A stretch of 64,000 nt of DNA from Rhizobium sp. NFR07 (GTDB lineage: Bacteria; Pseudomonadota; Alphaproteobacteria; Rhizobiales; Rhizobiaceae). The position numbers were made by a program, and so were the translations under genes. Positions 52,117 through 61,191 of the stretch are shown here, piece by piece. The notes beneath the pieces were generated by a model. It was not told where the DNA came from. It was given only the letters and a program-made list of their open reading frames with translations, and searched no databases. Location: NCBI RefSeq assembly GCF_900111905.1, contig NZ_FOKM01000001.1, forward strand, positions 496,001-560,000. The letters run 5' to 3'. How positions within the stretch are numbered: the stretch's first letter is position 1; every line of letters starts with the position of its first letter.

Positions 52117-53178
52117 TTACCGCTCCAGTGCAACGGTCTTGATGACCGCGAAGACGGGCCTGTCGATCGCCAGGACCAGACGCTCCACGGAAAGAAGCGT
52201 GATGCGGGCAAGCAGCACGTCGCTGCCCGAACGGATCCGGATGCGCGCCATCCCCTCCCCGTCCGGCTCGATCGCCGCGACAACGCCGTCGATGATGTTG
52301 AGCGCGCTCAGGCCCTCCGGCCGAATGGTCGCCACCATCACATCCCGCTCGGGAACATGGACGCGCACATGCTGTCCTTCCAGCACCCGGGCATTCGGCA
52401 CCGTAAGCGACGCGCTCGAAAGCGCGACCGTCGCCAGCCCATGAGCGGCATCGACACGCTCGACGACACCGGCAAGTACGGCACCGGCCTCGCGCCGGTC
52501 GGTGGACGGCAGCGACAGGATTTCGGACGGAGTACCGACCGCCTCGACGCGCCCGTCCTTCATCATCACGACCTTGTCGGCAAGCTGCGCCACTTCCGCC
52601 ACCGAATGGCTGACATAGACGATCGGCGTCGCCGTCTCGTCGCGCAGGCGCTGCAGATAGGGCAGGATTTCCGCCTTTCGGGCCTCGTCAAGTGCCGCCA
52701 GCGGCTCGTCCATCAAGAGCAGCCGCGGCGCCGACAGGAGCGCCCGTCCGATCGCCACGCGCTGTTTCTCGCCGCCCGACAGCGCTCCCGGACGGCGCTC
52801 AAGCAGCGCGTCGATACCGAGCATGTCGACGATGCGATCGAAATCCGCAGCTGCGGCTCCTTTCGGCGCGAACCAGCGTCCATAGGTCAGGTTCTGGCGC
52901 ACCGAAAGATGCGGAAACAGCCTGCCCTCCTGGAATACATAGCCGAAATGGCGGCGGTGCTTCGGCACGAAGATGCGTTTCTGCGTATCGACCAGAACCT
53001 CGTCGTCGATCACGAGCCGGCCCTGGTCCGGCCTCGCAAGCCCGGCGATGATCCGCACGAGCGATGTCTTGCCGGAACCGGAGCGTCCGAAAAGTGCGGT
53101 GACACCCCCTTCTGATGTGAAGCCTGAATCCAGCGAAAACGCACCAAGCCTCTGCCTGGCTTCCACGATCAAAGTCAT
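52117..53178 (-). CDS. modC: Molybdate ABC transporter ATPase ModC
   Basis: 353 aa. N-terminal ATPase with Walker [11 protein letters not shown] near 32, Q-loop [11 protein letters not shown] near 82, signature L-S-G-G-E-K-Q-R near 132, Walker [13 protein letters not shown]. The C-terminal 65 residues form a mop-like domain ([12 protein letters not shown]), the hallmark of ModC. Overlaps modB by 4 nt. Powers molybdate import, needed for Mo enzymes such as IorAB at the start of the window. Confidence 0.94.
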   Translation of the reverse strand: MTLIVEARQRLGAFSLDSGFTSEGGVTALFGRSGSGKTSLVRIIAGLARPDQGRLVIDDEVLVDTQKRIFVPKHRRHFGYVFQEGRLFPHLSVRQNLTYGRWFAPKGAAAADFDRIVDMLGIDALLERRPGALSGGEKQRVAIGRALLSAPRLLLMDEPLAALDEARKAEILPYLQRLRDETATPIVYVSHSVAEVAQLADKVVMMKDGRVEAVGTPSEILSLPSTDRREAGAVLAGVVERVDAAHGLATVALSSASLTVPNARVLEGQHVRVHVPERDVMVATIRPEGLSALNIIDGVVAAIEPDGEGMARIRIRSGSDVLLARITLLSVERLVLAIDRPVFAVIKTVALER

Positions 53179-53876
53179 TCCGGGCTCACCCTTCTGCCGA
53201 CGACATGAGCAAGCAGTTCCGATGCCAGCAGCGCCGCGAAGGATATGACGATCGCCACCAGCGTCAGCCGCATGGCGCCGAGATCCCCGCCCGGAACCTG
53301 GGTGAAGGTGTAGATTGCGGCGGACAGGGTCTGGGTCTCGCCCGGAATGTTGGAGACGAAGGTGATCGTCGCGCCGAATTCGCCCATCGCCTTGGCAAAC
53401 GCGAGGATCATGCCGGCGATCACGCCGGGCAGGATCAGCGGCAGCGTGACCGTCATGAACACCCAGGCCGGGCTCGCACCGAGCGTGCCGGCCGCCTCTT
53501 CCAGCTTACGGTCGACGGCTTCGATCGAAAGCCGGATCGAGCGGACCATCAGCGGAAAGCCCATCACGCCACAGGCAAGGGCCGCCCCGGTCCAGCGAAA
53601 GGAGAAGACGATACCGAGATATTCGTAGAGAAACCCGCCGATCACGCCGCGGCGGCCGAACATAACCAGCAGAAGGAAACCGGTCACCACCGGCGGCAGG
53701 ATCAGCGGCAGATGAACGATGCCGTTCAGGATCGACTTGCCCCAGAATCTGCCCCGCGCCAGGAGATAGGCGACAACGATGCCGAAGGGCAGGCTGACGA
53801 TCATGGCGATGCCCGACACCCACAGGCTGAGCCGGATCGCGGTCCACTCCTCGTCGCTCAATACCAACCAGTCCAA
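53175..53876 (-). CDS. modB: Molybdate ABC transporter permease ModB
   Basis: 233 aa from TTG 53876 ([14 protein letters not shown]), the usual ModB start; TGGAG lies 7 nt upstream. A GTG at 53909 would fall in the loop of the hairpin that follows modA, so I rejected it. Five helices and the EAA loop [11 protein letters not shown] near 125, then A-M-G-E-F-G-A-T-I. Forms the homodimeric molybdate channel. Confidence 0.93.
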   Translation of the reverse strand: MDWLVLSDEEWTAIRLSLWVSGIAMIVSLPFGIVVAYLLARGRFWGKSILNGIVHLPLILPPVVTGFLLLVMFGRRGVIGGFLYEYLGIVFSFRWTGAALACGVMGFPLMVRSIRLSIEAVDRKLEEAAGTLGASPAWVFMTVTLPLILPGVIAGMILAFAKAMGEFGATITFVSNIPGETQTLSAAIYTFTQVPGGDLGAMRLTLVAIVISFAALLASELLAHVVGRRVSPE

Positions 53877-53895
53877 CGGGTCACTCCATATGAAA

Positions 53896-53921
53896 ACGGC
53901 CTCCGCCACCGCGAAGGCCGT
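53896..53921 (-). terminator. Hairpin with T-run between modA and modB
   Basis: On the minus strand ACGGCCT (53921-53915) and AGGCCGT (53902-53896) form a 7-bp stem over a 12-nt loop, followed by TTTT. It lies 19 nt after the modA stop. Partial termination here would make the binding protein in excess over the permease and ATPase. Confidence 0.6.
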
Positions 53922-53939
53922 CTGATCATTTTTGATGAT

Positions 53940-54728
53940 TTACTTCAGAACCGTAAAGCCCTGCGCCTCGAAGAAGGGCGCAGCCTTGGCCGACTTCAGA
54001 TAGTCGACATAGGCGCCGGCATCGGCCGACTTCGATTCAGACAGGACCGCGATCGGATAGATGATCGGCGGATGGGTGTCTTCCGGGAAGGTGCCGACAA
54101 CGGCGACGCCCGGATCGGCAGCGGCGTCGGTGGCATAGACGATGCCATAGGGCGCTTCACCGCGGGAGACGAGGGCGAGTGCTGCGCGCACGCTTTCGGC
54201 GCCGGCGACGCTCTTTTCGACGGAAGCCCAGGTACCGAGCTTTTCAAGCGCTGCCTTGCCATACTTGCCGGCCGGAACGGAATCCGGTGCGCCCATGGCG
54301 AGCTTGCCGCCGTTCAGAAGACCGACAAGGTCGAAGCCCGCCTTGATGTCAACCGGCTTGGCATTGTCCTTCGGCGCCACCAGCACGATGCGGTTGCCAA
54401 GCCAGTTCGACTTGGTGTCTTCCTTCACCAGCTTCTTGTCGGAGACGTATTTCATCCAGTCGAGGTCGGCCGAAATGAAGACGTCGGCCGGTGCGCCAGC
54501 CTCGATCTGCTTTGCGAGCGCCGAGCTTGCTGCGTAGGATACGGTCGTTTCCTTGCCGGCTTCATCGCTCCAGGCCTTATTGGCGGCATCCAGCGCATTC
54601 TTCATGCTGGCGGCGGCAAACACCGTCACCTTTTCCTGCGCCGCAACGGGGCCGATCGCCCCAGCCACGATGACGAATGCTGCGGCAGCCAGCATTGCCG
54701 TTTTCTTGAGTGAACAGACGATCTTCAT
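53940..54728 (-). CDS. modA: Molybdate-binding protein ModA
   Basis: 262 aa from ATG 54728 with GGGAG 7 nt upstream. Signal peptide (K-K-T-A-M-L-A-A-A-A-F-V-I-V-A-G, cleavage after V-A-A-Q). Oxyanion-site motifs V-F-A-A-A-S-M-K-N-A-L near 36, Y-A-A-S-S-A-L-A-K-Q-I near 65 and G-A-P-A-D-V-F-I-S-A-D near 78, then A-L-V-S-R-G-E-A-P-Y-G-I-V-Y. It captures molybdate in the periplasm for ModBC. Confidence 0.94.
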   Translation of the reverse strand: MKIVCSLKKTAMLAAAAFVIVAGAIGPVAAQEKVTVFAAASMKNALDAANKAWSDEAGKETTVSYAASSALAKQIEAGAPADVFISADLDWMKYVSDKKLVKEDTKSNWLGNRIVLVAPKDNAKPVDIKAGFDLVGLLNGGKLAMGAPDSVPAGKYGKAALEKLGTWASVEKSVAGAESVRAALALVSRGEAPYGIVYATDAAADPGVAVVGTFPEDTHPPIIYPIAVLSESKSADAGAYVDYLKSAKAAPFFEAQGFTVLK

Positions 54729-54758
54729 TGGTAACTCCCTAGCCACGAAATATCGACC

Positions 54759-54800
54759 GGAATATATCGAGAGCCATCGGTTTGGCCAGCGATATATTTC
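54759..54800. promoter_or_regulatory. Mo-box-like inverted repeat upstream of modA
   Basis: GGAATATATCG (54759-54769) and CGATATATTTC (54790-54800) match as an inverted repeat at 10 of 11 positions, and CGAAATATCG lies next to it at 54746. The TATAT core within CG flanks recalls the ModE-binding element upstream of mod operons. It sits 30-70 bp before modA. No modE gene is in the window. Confidence 0.5.
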
Positions 54801-54877
54801 ACGGAATATCAAGGCTCACGAGCAGTTGACGCCGACGACACGGCCGCTCCGCGCGGAGAAGACAAACGCGTCGAAGA

Positions 54878-55111
54878 TCAATCGACCGAAGCGTATCCAG
54901 GCTTCTTGTAGAGCGTCGCCTTCTTGGCCTTGATCTCGGGCTCGAAAACATCCGGCTCCCAGCGATCGGCAGCGACATCCTCGATCGCGACCGACACCGA
55001 TTCCTCGCGGTTGCCAAGCACGGCCATCAGGGTCTTGGAGAGCTCCTCGGTCAGCTTCTGCTTCTGCTCCTCGGTGCGGCCCTCGATCATCTTCACCACG
55101 ATATGCGGCAT
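54878..55111 (-). CDS. 4-oxalocrotonate tautomerase-family protein
   Basis: 77 aa, the family's size. Starts M-P-H-I-V-V-K-M-I-E-G-R-T, where Pro1 after Met removal is the catalytic base. E-E-Q-K-Q-K-L-T-E-E-L-S-K-T-L and V-S-V-A-I-E-D-V follow the 4-OT pattern, and the C-terminal Y-K-K-P-G-Y fits the PptA-like branch. AAGGAAG precedes the ATG. It stands alone between modA and a long gap. Substrate unknown. Confidence 0.85.
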   Translation of the reverse strand: MPHIVVKMIEGRTEEQKQKLTEELSKTLMAVLGNREESVSVAIEDVAADRWEPDVFEPEIKAKKATLYKKPGYASVD

Positions 55112-55389
55112 TGTACTTCCTTCATCCTGCGCCTTGGCCCCGGGGACGGGAGCGTCCGGCAGGTTTCCCGATCAATAGCGATACAGCTCTCCCCCGCCCA
55201 TATCCATCCCGTCGCATCGTTGGTTTAGGGGATAGGCCAGCGCGGGACGCGAAGTTCGGAGCTGCAGGATTTCGCCCCGTGGACGTTTCGCGGGGTTTGG
55301 AAAAATATCTGCCATCGGAATCAACAACTTGGTTTCCTGCCAGTGGCGTTTCCATCCCCGCCTTCGCCCTTCCAGCGACAATGATTGCG

Positions 55390-55551
55390 TCATCGGACGG
55401 GAAACCGGGTTCGCGAACCGGCCTCCTCCTCGGGTTCCAAAGGCTCGGTTCCGGTGATGGTCGTGACAAGGTCGAACGGGAACTGACACGTCTCGCAAGG
55501 CCGATCGAAACGGCCGGGGCAGGCAGAGAACTTATCAGCATAACACCGCAT
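55390..55551 (-). CDS. Possible small cysteine-containing protein
   Basis: 53 codons from ATG 55551 (M-R-C-Y-A-D-K-F-S-A-C-P-G-R-F-D), with C-E-T-C near 19-22 and an acidic then basic tail. GGGAGGGG lies about 13 nt upstream, a long spacing. Four cysteines (3, 11, 19, 22) could bind a metal. No family recognised; kept because the rest of the gap is empty. Confidence 0.22.
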   Translation of the reverse strand: MRCYADKFSACPGRFDRPCETCQFPFDLVTTITGTEPLEPEEEAGSRTRFPVR

Positions 55552-55785
55552 ATTGACTGCCTGCCCCTCCCTATTCAACGGTCAATCCAAGGGCCGAACC
55601 ATGACGGAAGAGATCCGCCGTGGCATATCCTGCTGCCCGGACATGGCAAGCACTGGCGCGATCGATCTGGAATGCCTAAATGCCGACCTAGATTGCCGCT
55701 TCCGTCGCTCGCGCCGACGCCGGTCTCAAATGAGATCGTTCTCAACGCCCGGTCGCGAAAAACGGTTCAGGAAGACTACATATCC

Positions 55786-55797
55786 ATTTCATTTGTA
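55786..55797. promoter_or_regulatory. vir-box-like site upstream of the VirA-like kinase
   Basis: ATTTCATTTGTA differs at one position from the reverse-complemented vir-box consensus RTTTCAATTGNA. It lies 95 bp before the kinase start. A similar site precedes the VirG-like gene at nearly the same distance. Confidence 0.4.
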
Positions 55798-55891
55798 AGC
55801 CGGTTTTTCCTGGCAAGACTACTTAGCAATATTGCCGCATGCTAAACCATCGGTATGTAAAAACACATTTCCAGCCGAGCCATGACGAGTT

Positions 55892-58453
55892 GTGCCGAAG
55901 TTGAACCTAGCAAAGGAAGCCACCGCTTCACCTGCGACCCTGCGCCATGACCTGACCCTTGTGGCAACGCCGTTTTCGATCGTTGTCCTGATCGTGGCGG
56001 CCATTGCATTCGCCCTGATGGCCATCGGCCGCGGGCAGGACAAGGAAACGCACCAGGCCATCCTGACGGAGTTGCGCGGGCTGGATCTCAACAACGCGTC
56101 CCTGCAGCGCGACGTGTTGCGCGCGCGTGCCGGACTTCTGGAAAATTACGATCCGCTGGTTGATTCCGTCGTTGCCCTGCACCGGAACGTCGCGGCCCTG
56201 CATTCGCTGTTTTCCATGCCGGAAACGGTCAAGGCGGACAATATCGAGAAGCAGCTGAACGAGGTCCAGCAGTCGATCGACACGGACGAGACGGCCGTCG
56301 AGACGTTCAAGACGCAGAATGCCTTGCTGCAGAACTCGCTGAACATTTTCAGCCATGCCCTGACCAACCTGCATCTGAACGATTCCGGCGACGCCCATCT
56401 GGCGCTGGACGGGCTGGATGATCTCGGCAATCTGATGCTGCAGTATACGCTTCAGTACAATCCTTCCATCGCGGACCAGATCTCGTCGGAACTCGATACG
56501 CTTGCAAGCCGGGGCAGCGCGTCGTCGCCCTATATCCGTCTCCTGGAGATCCATGGCCGACTGATCCTCTCCGTGCTGCCCGAAGTCAGGGCGACCGTCG
56601 GCGACGTACAGGCCTCCGATACGATCAACCGCGCCCAGCGTCTGCAGCATGACTATCTGGATGCCTATGGAACCGCGAATGTCCGCTCCCAGTGGAGCCG
56701 CGTCTTCCTTGGATCGGTCTCGATCTTTCTCTGCGCCTATGTCGTCGTCCTCGTCGATCGGCTGCGCCGCCAGACGGAACGGCTGAGGCGGCGGCTGGAT
56801 TTCGAGCGGATGAGGCGGGACGTCGAAGGCTGTTTCGACGAGAACGCGGCTCCGAAGGAAAGCCGCGCTATCTCCATGGAGAATGCCGTCCAGATCATCA
56901 GGGTCTTCTTCGAGGGCAGCCGCTGCGGTTTCGCGTTGATCGACACGAACACGATGACGATGGAACTGGCATTCGGGGATGATTTCGAACTGCTGAGCGA
57001 TCCCGCGCGCATTGCCGAGGTGCTGAGCGAGACCGATAGCGCAACCTACCGGAACCTGCAGAAGCCGGATGCGCTGAACTTCGCCATAGACGCCGCCTAT
57101 TCCGGAAGCGCTCTCGGCCTGCGCACGTCTGACAGACTGGCGGCCCTCTGTATCGTCGAGTTCTCCCATCCAAGGCTGCGGCCAAGCAGCGACGAGATAT
57201 CCCTGTTGGAAGCAGCCGTCCGGCTGCTTTTTCAGACATTCGACTATCATCGAAAGCAGGACGAGCGCGAAACGCTGGAGCGGCGCCTTGAACACGCCGA
57301 AAGGCTGCAATCGGTCGGCACGCTGGCAAGCGGCATCGCGCACGAGTTCAACAACATCCTCGTCGCCATTCTGGGTTATGCCGAGATGATCCTCGACCTG
57401 CTGCGCAGGCGCTCGACGACGCGCCAGTATGTCGAGGAGATTGTCAAAGCCGCCCAGCGGGCCCGGCTGGTGATCGACCAGATCCTGGCGCTCAGCCGCA
57501 CGAGGGACTATATCAGCAAGCCGATCGATCTTGTCGATATCATCGAGGATATCGCGCCCCTTCTGCAGGTCTCCTTGCCGAACGGCGTCGAGCTGCAGAT
57601 CCAGGACATGACCTCCGACAATGTCGTCGAAGGCAATGCCGTCGACATCCAGCACATCCTGATGAACCTGTGCAAGAATGCCGCGGAAGCGATGAACGGA
57701 CCCGGCGGCGTCATATCGATTGCCCTGCAGCGGGTGACCATACCGTCGCAGCAGGTGATTTCGCACGGGCTGCTTCCCGCCGGACAATATGTCGTCCTCA
57801 CCGTTGCCGATACCGGCAAGGGCATTCCGCCCTCCGTGCTTCCCAAGATCTTCGAGCCCTTCTACACCACTCGCGCCAAGTCTGGCGGTACCGGGCTGGG
57901 ATTGGCGGCAGTGCATGGCAATGTCGAGGCGCTCGGCGGGCACATCAACGTCACGAGCGTCCCCGGCATGGGCACCAAGTTCGAGATCTACATGCCCCGC
58001 TCCGTCTCCAAGCCGGTTCCGCTCAGCCAGATCTTCGAGCAGGAGCAGGTTCCCCTCGGCCGTGGCGAGATCGTCGCCGTCGTCGATGGCGACAACACGG
58101 CGCTCGCCTTTCTTGAAGATCAGGTCGCCGCACTCGGCTACGAGCCCGTGGGTTTCTCGAGCTGGGAAGAACTGACGAAATGGCTTTCCGCCGCCAATCA
58201 CACGGCGGATCTGGTGCTGATCGACGAGGCGATCACGACAGACGAGCTGAGCTACGGCGATATCGAACAATTTCTCCGGTCGACCCCTTATCTGTTCATG
58301 TCCGAGCAGACCGAGGACCGCGGCCTTGAACCCCACAAGACAATGATCCTGCGAAAGCCGGTTGCGTCCACGACAATGGCTTTGGCGATCAGATCCGCAA
58401 TGCAGAATGCGCCGAACCGACAGGCGCTAATGTTGAACGCGAGTGAGTTGTGA
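55892..58453 (+). CDS. VirA-like hybrid sensor histidine kinase
   Basis: 853 aa from GTG 55892. Architecture follows Agrobacterium VirA: a membrane helix (about 25-47), a periplasmic helical domain (about 48-265, including the VirA-like A-I-L-T-E-L-R and N-A-S-L-Q-R-D-V-L-R-A-R), a second helix (about 268-288), a linker/GAF-like region (about 320-455), kinase core with phospho-His484 in G-I-A-H-E-F-N-N-I-L (VirA: His474), N-box K-N-A-A-E-A-M near 596, G-T-G-L-G-L-A, and a C-terminal receiver with Asp778 and a late Lys. VirA senses plant phenolics with sugar and pH input; the ligand here is unknown. The VirG-like partner is 3.2 kb downstream. Confidence 0.88.
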   Translation: MPKLNLAKEATASPATLRHDLTLVATPFSIVVLIVAAIAFALMAIGRGQDKETHQAILTELRGLDLNNASLQRDVLRARAGLLENYDPLVDSVVALHRNVAALHSLFSMPETVKADNIEKQLNEVQQSIDTDETAVETFKTQNALLQNSLNIFSHALTNLHLNDSGDAHLALDGLDDLGNLMLQYTLQYNPSIADQISSELDTLASRGSASSPYIRLLEIHGRLILSVLPEVRATVGDVQASDTINRAQRLQHDYLDAYGTANVRSQWSRVFLGSVSIFLCAYVVVLVDRLRRQTERLRRRLDFERMRRDVEGCFDENAAPKESRAISMENAVQIIRVFFEGSRCGFALIDTNTMTMELAFGDDFELLSDPARIAEVLSETDSATYRNLQKPDALNFAIDAAYSGSALGLRTSDRLAALCIVEFSHPRLRPSSDEISLLEAAVRLLFQTFDYHRKQDERETLERRLEHAERLQSVGTLASGIAHEFNNILVAILGYAEMILDLLRRRSTTRQYVEEIVKAAQRARLVIDQILALSRTRDYISKPIDLVDIIEDIAPLLQVSLPNGVELQIQDMTSDNVVEGNAVDIQHILMNLCKNAAEAMNGPGGVISIALQRVTIPSQQVISHGLLPAGQYVVLTVADTGKGIPPSVLPKIFEPFYTTRAKSGGTGLGLAAVHGNVEALGGHINVTSVPGMGTKFEIYMPRSVSKPVPLSQIFEQEQVPLGRGEIVAVVDGDNTALAFLEDQVAALGYEPVGFSSWEELTKWLSAANHTADLVLIDEAITTDELSYGDIEQFLRSTPYLFMSEQTEDRGLEPHKTMILRKPVASTTMALAIRSAMQNAPNRQALMLNASEL

Positions 58454-58563
58454 CCGCAGTGGCACAAAGGCCAGAGAACGCGAAAGGAAACCGTACCGCC
58501 TCCGCGCTGATCGCGCGGCAAGGCGGCGTGCTGGAGATGAATGCCATGAACGGAGATCGTGGG

Positions 58564-59877
58564 ATGAGTATCGCGCCCACCACTTCCCCTCTCCTGCACA
58601 AGCCGGAGCCGGTAGATCTGCGGCTCATCCTGCTGACATCGCTGGGCGGCGCGATGGAATTTTATGATTTCACGCTGTTCGCATTCCTTGCAACGACACT
58701 GGCAAAAGCATTCATCCCGCCGGTGGCGCCGACATGGCTCGGTACTTTCGAGGCGCTCGGCGTGTTCGCCGCCGCCTATCTCGCCAGGCCACTCGGCGGT
58801 CTGGTCCTCGCCAATTTCGGCGATGTTTTCGGCCGCAGGCACATCTTCCTCTTTTCGATCGGGCTGATGACCTTCGCGACCTTCTGCGTCGCCTGCATGC
58901 CGACCTACGAGACGATCGGCATTGCGGCACCGATCCTGCTGATCGTCCTCCGCTGCCTTCAGGGCATCGCCATAGGCGGCGAAGTGCCCGGCAGCTGGAC
59001 CTTCATCTCCGAACACGTGGCCGCAGAACGCCGCGGCCTGGCGTGCGGCATCATATGTTCGGGCCTGTCGTCCGGCATTCTGCTCGGCTGCGGCACGGCC
59101 CTGCTGTTCGAGACCTTTACCGATACGGCATGGTTCGAACGGGAGGGCTGGAGATATCCCTTCATCCTCGGAGGCGCTCTCGGCCTCATCGCCATGGCGG
59201 CACGCCGCTCCCTTCAGGAAACGCCGGTCTTCCATGAAACGCGGGGAAAACCCGCGCTGATCCCGCATCTGCCGCTGGAAGTCGTCGTGCGCGACTTCCG
59301 GCTGAACATGACCATCTGCATCGCTTTGATGTGGCTGATCGCCGCCACGCTGGTGATGACCACCATGCTCAACGTCAGCTACCTCCATCGCTTCGTCGGA
59401 TATTCCACCTATGACGCGCTGCTCGCCACCGGTTGCTGCGCACTCGCCCTGACGATTGCCACCTGGCCAGTCGGTCTTCTCGTCGACCGCTATGGTCCAG
59501 GCCCGGTTATCATGATCGGGAGTGTCATCCTTGCCGTCTCGGCCATGCTGTTTTACGGCTACGCGGACCGCTCCCGAATGCATCTGCTGTTGCTGAACAG
59601 CCTTCTCGGCGCCAGCGTCGGCGTCTGCGGCGCGGTGCCTTACGTGCTCGTCAATGCATTCCCCGCGCAGGTCCGGTATACGGGCGTATCGCTCTGTTAC
59701 AATATTCCGCTCGCCGTCTTCGGTGGCCTGACACCGTTCGGGGTCAACTGGCTGATGCAGTACGAGCCGATGAGTTATGCCTATTATCTCGTGGTTCTGT
59801 GCTGTATCGCATTCCTGGCCGGATTGCATCTTTTTCTTTACGGACTGAAAGCGGAGATGCAGCAGGTCAGGAAGTAG
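58564..59877 (+). CDS. MHS-family MFS transporter (metabolite:H+ symporter)
   Basis: 437 aa from ATG 58564, GGAG 8 nt upstream. A GTG at 58450 overlaps the kinase stop and would add a 38-residue tail; translational coupling makes it possible. Twelve helices with the MHS signature: M-E-F-Y-D-F-T-L-F-A, A-R-P-L-G-G-L-V-L-A-N-F-G-D-V-F-G-R-R (motif A) and R-C-L-Q-G-I-A-I-G-G-E-V-P-G. Such permeases import organic acids, aromatic acids or osmolytes with protons. Following the kinase, it may import the signal or a compound whose use the system controls. Confidence 0.88.
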   Translation: MSIAPTTSPLLHKPEPVDLRLILLTSLGGAMEFYDFTLFAFLATTLAKAFIPPVAPTWLGTFEALGVFAAAYLARPLGGLVLANFGDVFGRRHIFLFSIGLMTFATFCVACMPTYETIGIAAPILLIVLRCLQGIAIGGEVPGSWTFISEHVAAERRGLACGIICSGLSSGILLGCGTALLFETFTDTAWFEREGWRYPFILGGALGLIAMAARRSLQETPVFHETRGKPALIPHLPLEVVVRDFRLNMTICIALMWLIAATLVMTTMLNVSYLHRFVGYSTYDALLATGCCALALTIATWPVGLLVDRYGPGPVIMIGSVILAVSAMLFYGYADRSRMHLLLLNSLLGASVGVCGAVPYVLVNAFPAQVRYTGVSLCYNIPLAVFGGLTPFGVNWLMQYEPMSYAYYLVVLCCIAFLAGLHLFLYGLKAEMQQVRK

Positions 59878-60041
59878 TTCCGGCACCGGCGTCAGAATTG
59901 CGCGAAGCATATCCCCAGATTTCATCTGCCATACGGCGAGATATTCCTGAAATCATCGAAGCAATCTCCTTGACGATCACTGAGTGAGGTTCGCAGCCGA
60001 CCGGCCGCGGCCCTCAATACAATCAGTCGAGAGAGGACAGT

Positions 60042-60564
60042 ATGGATATCGCCAGAAAAACCGGACAACTTGGCTTGCTGATCGACAAGACCTCGCCAGA
60101 GGGCACGGCTATAACGTCGTGGGGTGAACAGGCACGCGTGCGTGCTTTCGTCCAGGGACATGCCGGGATCCATGGTCATTATGGATTTCAAGGCTCCGGC
60201 CGGGTTCGGACCGCCACGGCATGTGCATCGCAAGGATGACGAGATCTTTCTGGTCAAGCGGGGCCATATAGCGCTGTGGACCCCGCTGCATTGCGGAACT
60301 GCCGGACCCGGCGATCTCGTTGCCCTGCCTGCCGGGCTCGCTCATGCCTGGCGCGCATGCGACGAGGAGGCTGTCGAGATGGAGATCATCACCTCCCCCG
60401 GCGAGTTCGAAACCTTCTTCCATGATATCGTCGAGCGCGACCTCACTCTGCGGGATGTCGAGGAGCTGACCGACGTCGCCTCGATGGCGGGAATGGACAT
60501 TCTCGGCCCGCCGCTGACGGCCGAGGAGGCCGACATCATTTTCAGCGCCGGCCGCGTCTACTGA
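60042..60564 (+). CDS. Cupin-domain protein, with an apparent 1-nt frameshift near 60168
   Basis: AGAGGA precedes ATG 60042, which gives M-D-I-A-R-K-T-G-Q-L-G-L-L-I-D and then E-Q-A-R-V-R-A-F-V-Q-G-H-A-G before running out of frame. Skipping the A at about 60168 gives S-M-V-I-M-D-F-K-A-P-A-G-F-G-P-P-R-H-V-H and a normal cupin to 60564 (about 173 residues). Cupin metal ligands: P-R-H-V-H-R-K-D-D-E and the later A-G-L-A-H. The downstream piece alone (from 60124, 146 aa) would lack the first strands. Either a recent mutation or a sequence error; the frame is otherwise intact. Substrate unknown. Confidence 0.75.
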
Positions 60565-60584
60565 GACACCCCTGATGCCAGAAG

Positions 60585-60619
60585 GATCAGCCCCGTATTC
60601 AACTGATAAGGGGCTGATC
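60585..60619. terminator. Hairpin between convergent cupin and cytochrome genes
   Basis: GATCAGCCCC (60585-60594) pairs perfectly with GGGGCTGATC (60610-60619) over a 15-nt loop in the 99-bp convergent gap. No T-run on either side. It may serve both directions. Confidence 0.5.
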
Positions 60620-60663
60620 GAGCGGTCGCCGACATGCGGCTTTCGCCGGCACCTGGAGCTCCG

Positions 60664-61191
60664 TCATTTCGACGGTTCGATCAGCTTCATGACAGGAACG
60701 GTCGGCGTCTCCGAGGGGCCGAAGGGACCTGCCACTTCATGCCTGATGGGCGGCAGCGAGCGCAGATAGTCGGCGATCGCATAGGCGTCCTGCCTGGTCA
60801 GGTTGGCAAAGGCCCGCCACGGCATGATCGGCGACAATTCCCTGCCGTCCGGCGTGACACCCGTCTGGAGCGCTGCGACGATCTCATCCCGGCTCCAGTC
60901 TCCCAGCCCGGTCTCGCGGTCTGGCGTCAGGTTCGGCCCGACGAACGAGCCGAGCCCAGGAATGAAAAAGCCAACGTCCGAACCACCCAGGAAGCGCCCC
61001 ATATCCGGCTTGCCCATGAAATATCCGGGGGTGTGACAATCGTTGCAGCCACCCAGATTGACCAGGTAGTGGCCCCGTTCGACGGAGCTGTCGGCAGCCG
61101 CCTGGCCGCCGAGACACAGGAGCGCGAAGGACGCCATGCCGACATTTCGGCACAAGGCGCTGGATTTCTGCAATTTCGGGCGAAAGGACAT
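60664..61191 (-). CDS. Periplasmic c-type cytochrome
   Basis: 175 aa with a signal peptide (N-V-G-M-A-S-F-A-L-L-C-L-G-G-Q-A-A-A, cleavage near 33). One haem site C49-N-D-C-H53 and an axial Met in S-P-I-M-P-W near 121. The R-G-x-Y-L-V-N-x-G-G-C-N-D-C-H-T-P pattern is that of the cytochrome subunits that accept electrons from membrane or periplasmic dehydrogenases. It is divergent from the VirG-like gene across a 455-bp gap. Confidence 0.88.
   Translation of the reverse strand: MSFRPKLQKSSALCRNVGMASFALLCLGGQAAADSSVERGHYLVNLGGCNDCHTPGYFMGKPDMGRFLGGSDVGFFIPGLGSFVGPNLTPDRETGLGDWSRDEIVAALQTGVTPDGRELSPIMPWRAFANLTRQDAYAIADYLRSLPPIRHEVAGPFGPSETPTVPVMKLIEPSK

Larger units (their letters stand above)
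55112..55891. other. 780-bp stretch with no confident gene
   Basis: Between the tautomerase and the VirA-like kinase. Overlapping open frames exist on both strands (for example 55111-55845 plus) but their composition is Arg/Pro-rich and unlike a protein. The best small candidate is listed separately (55390-55551 minus). The right end becomes AT-rich and holds the vir-box-like site at 55786. No tRNA-like or repeat structure seen. Confidence 0.4.

Noticed and set aside
53205..54713. 502-codon plus-strand frame opposite modAB
   Set aside because: Runs through both mod genes and the intergenic hairpin; low-complexity shadow sequence.
55112..55845. 244-codon frame between the tautomerase and kinase genes
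   Set aside because: Pro/Arg-rich, no ribosome-binding site, overlaps the start of the tautomerase gene and has no recognisable domain.
55928..58336. 802-codon open frame opposite the VirA-like kinase
   Set aside because: Antisense shadow; Gln/Asp/Arg-rich with no domain, and the sense frame has all kinase motifs.
59922..59935. Third vir-box-like site before the cupin gene
   Set aside because: GATTTCATCTGCCA has three mismatches to the consensus, which is too weak to list.
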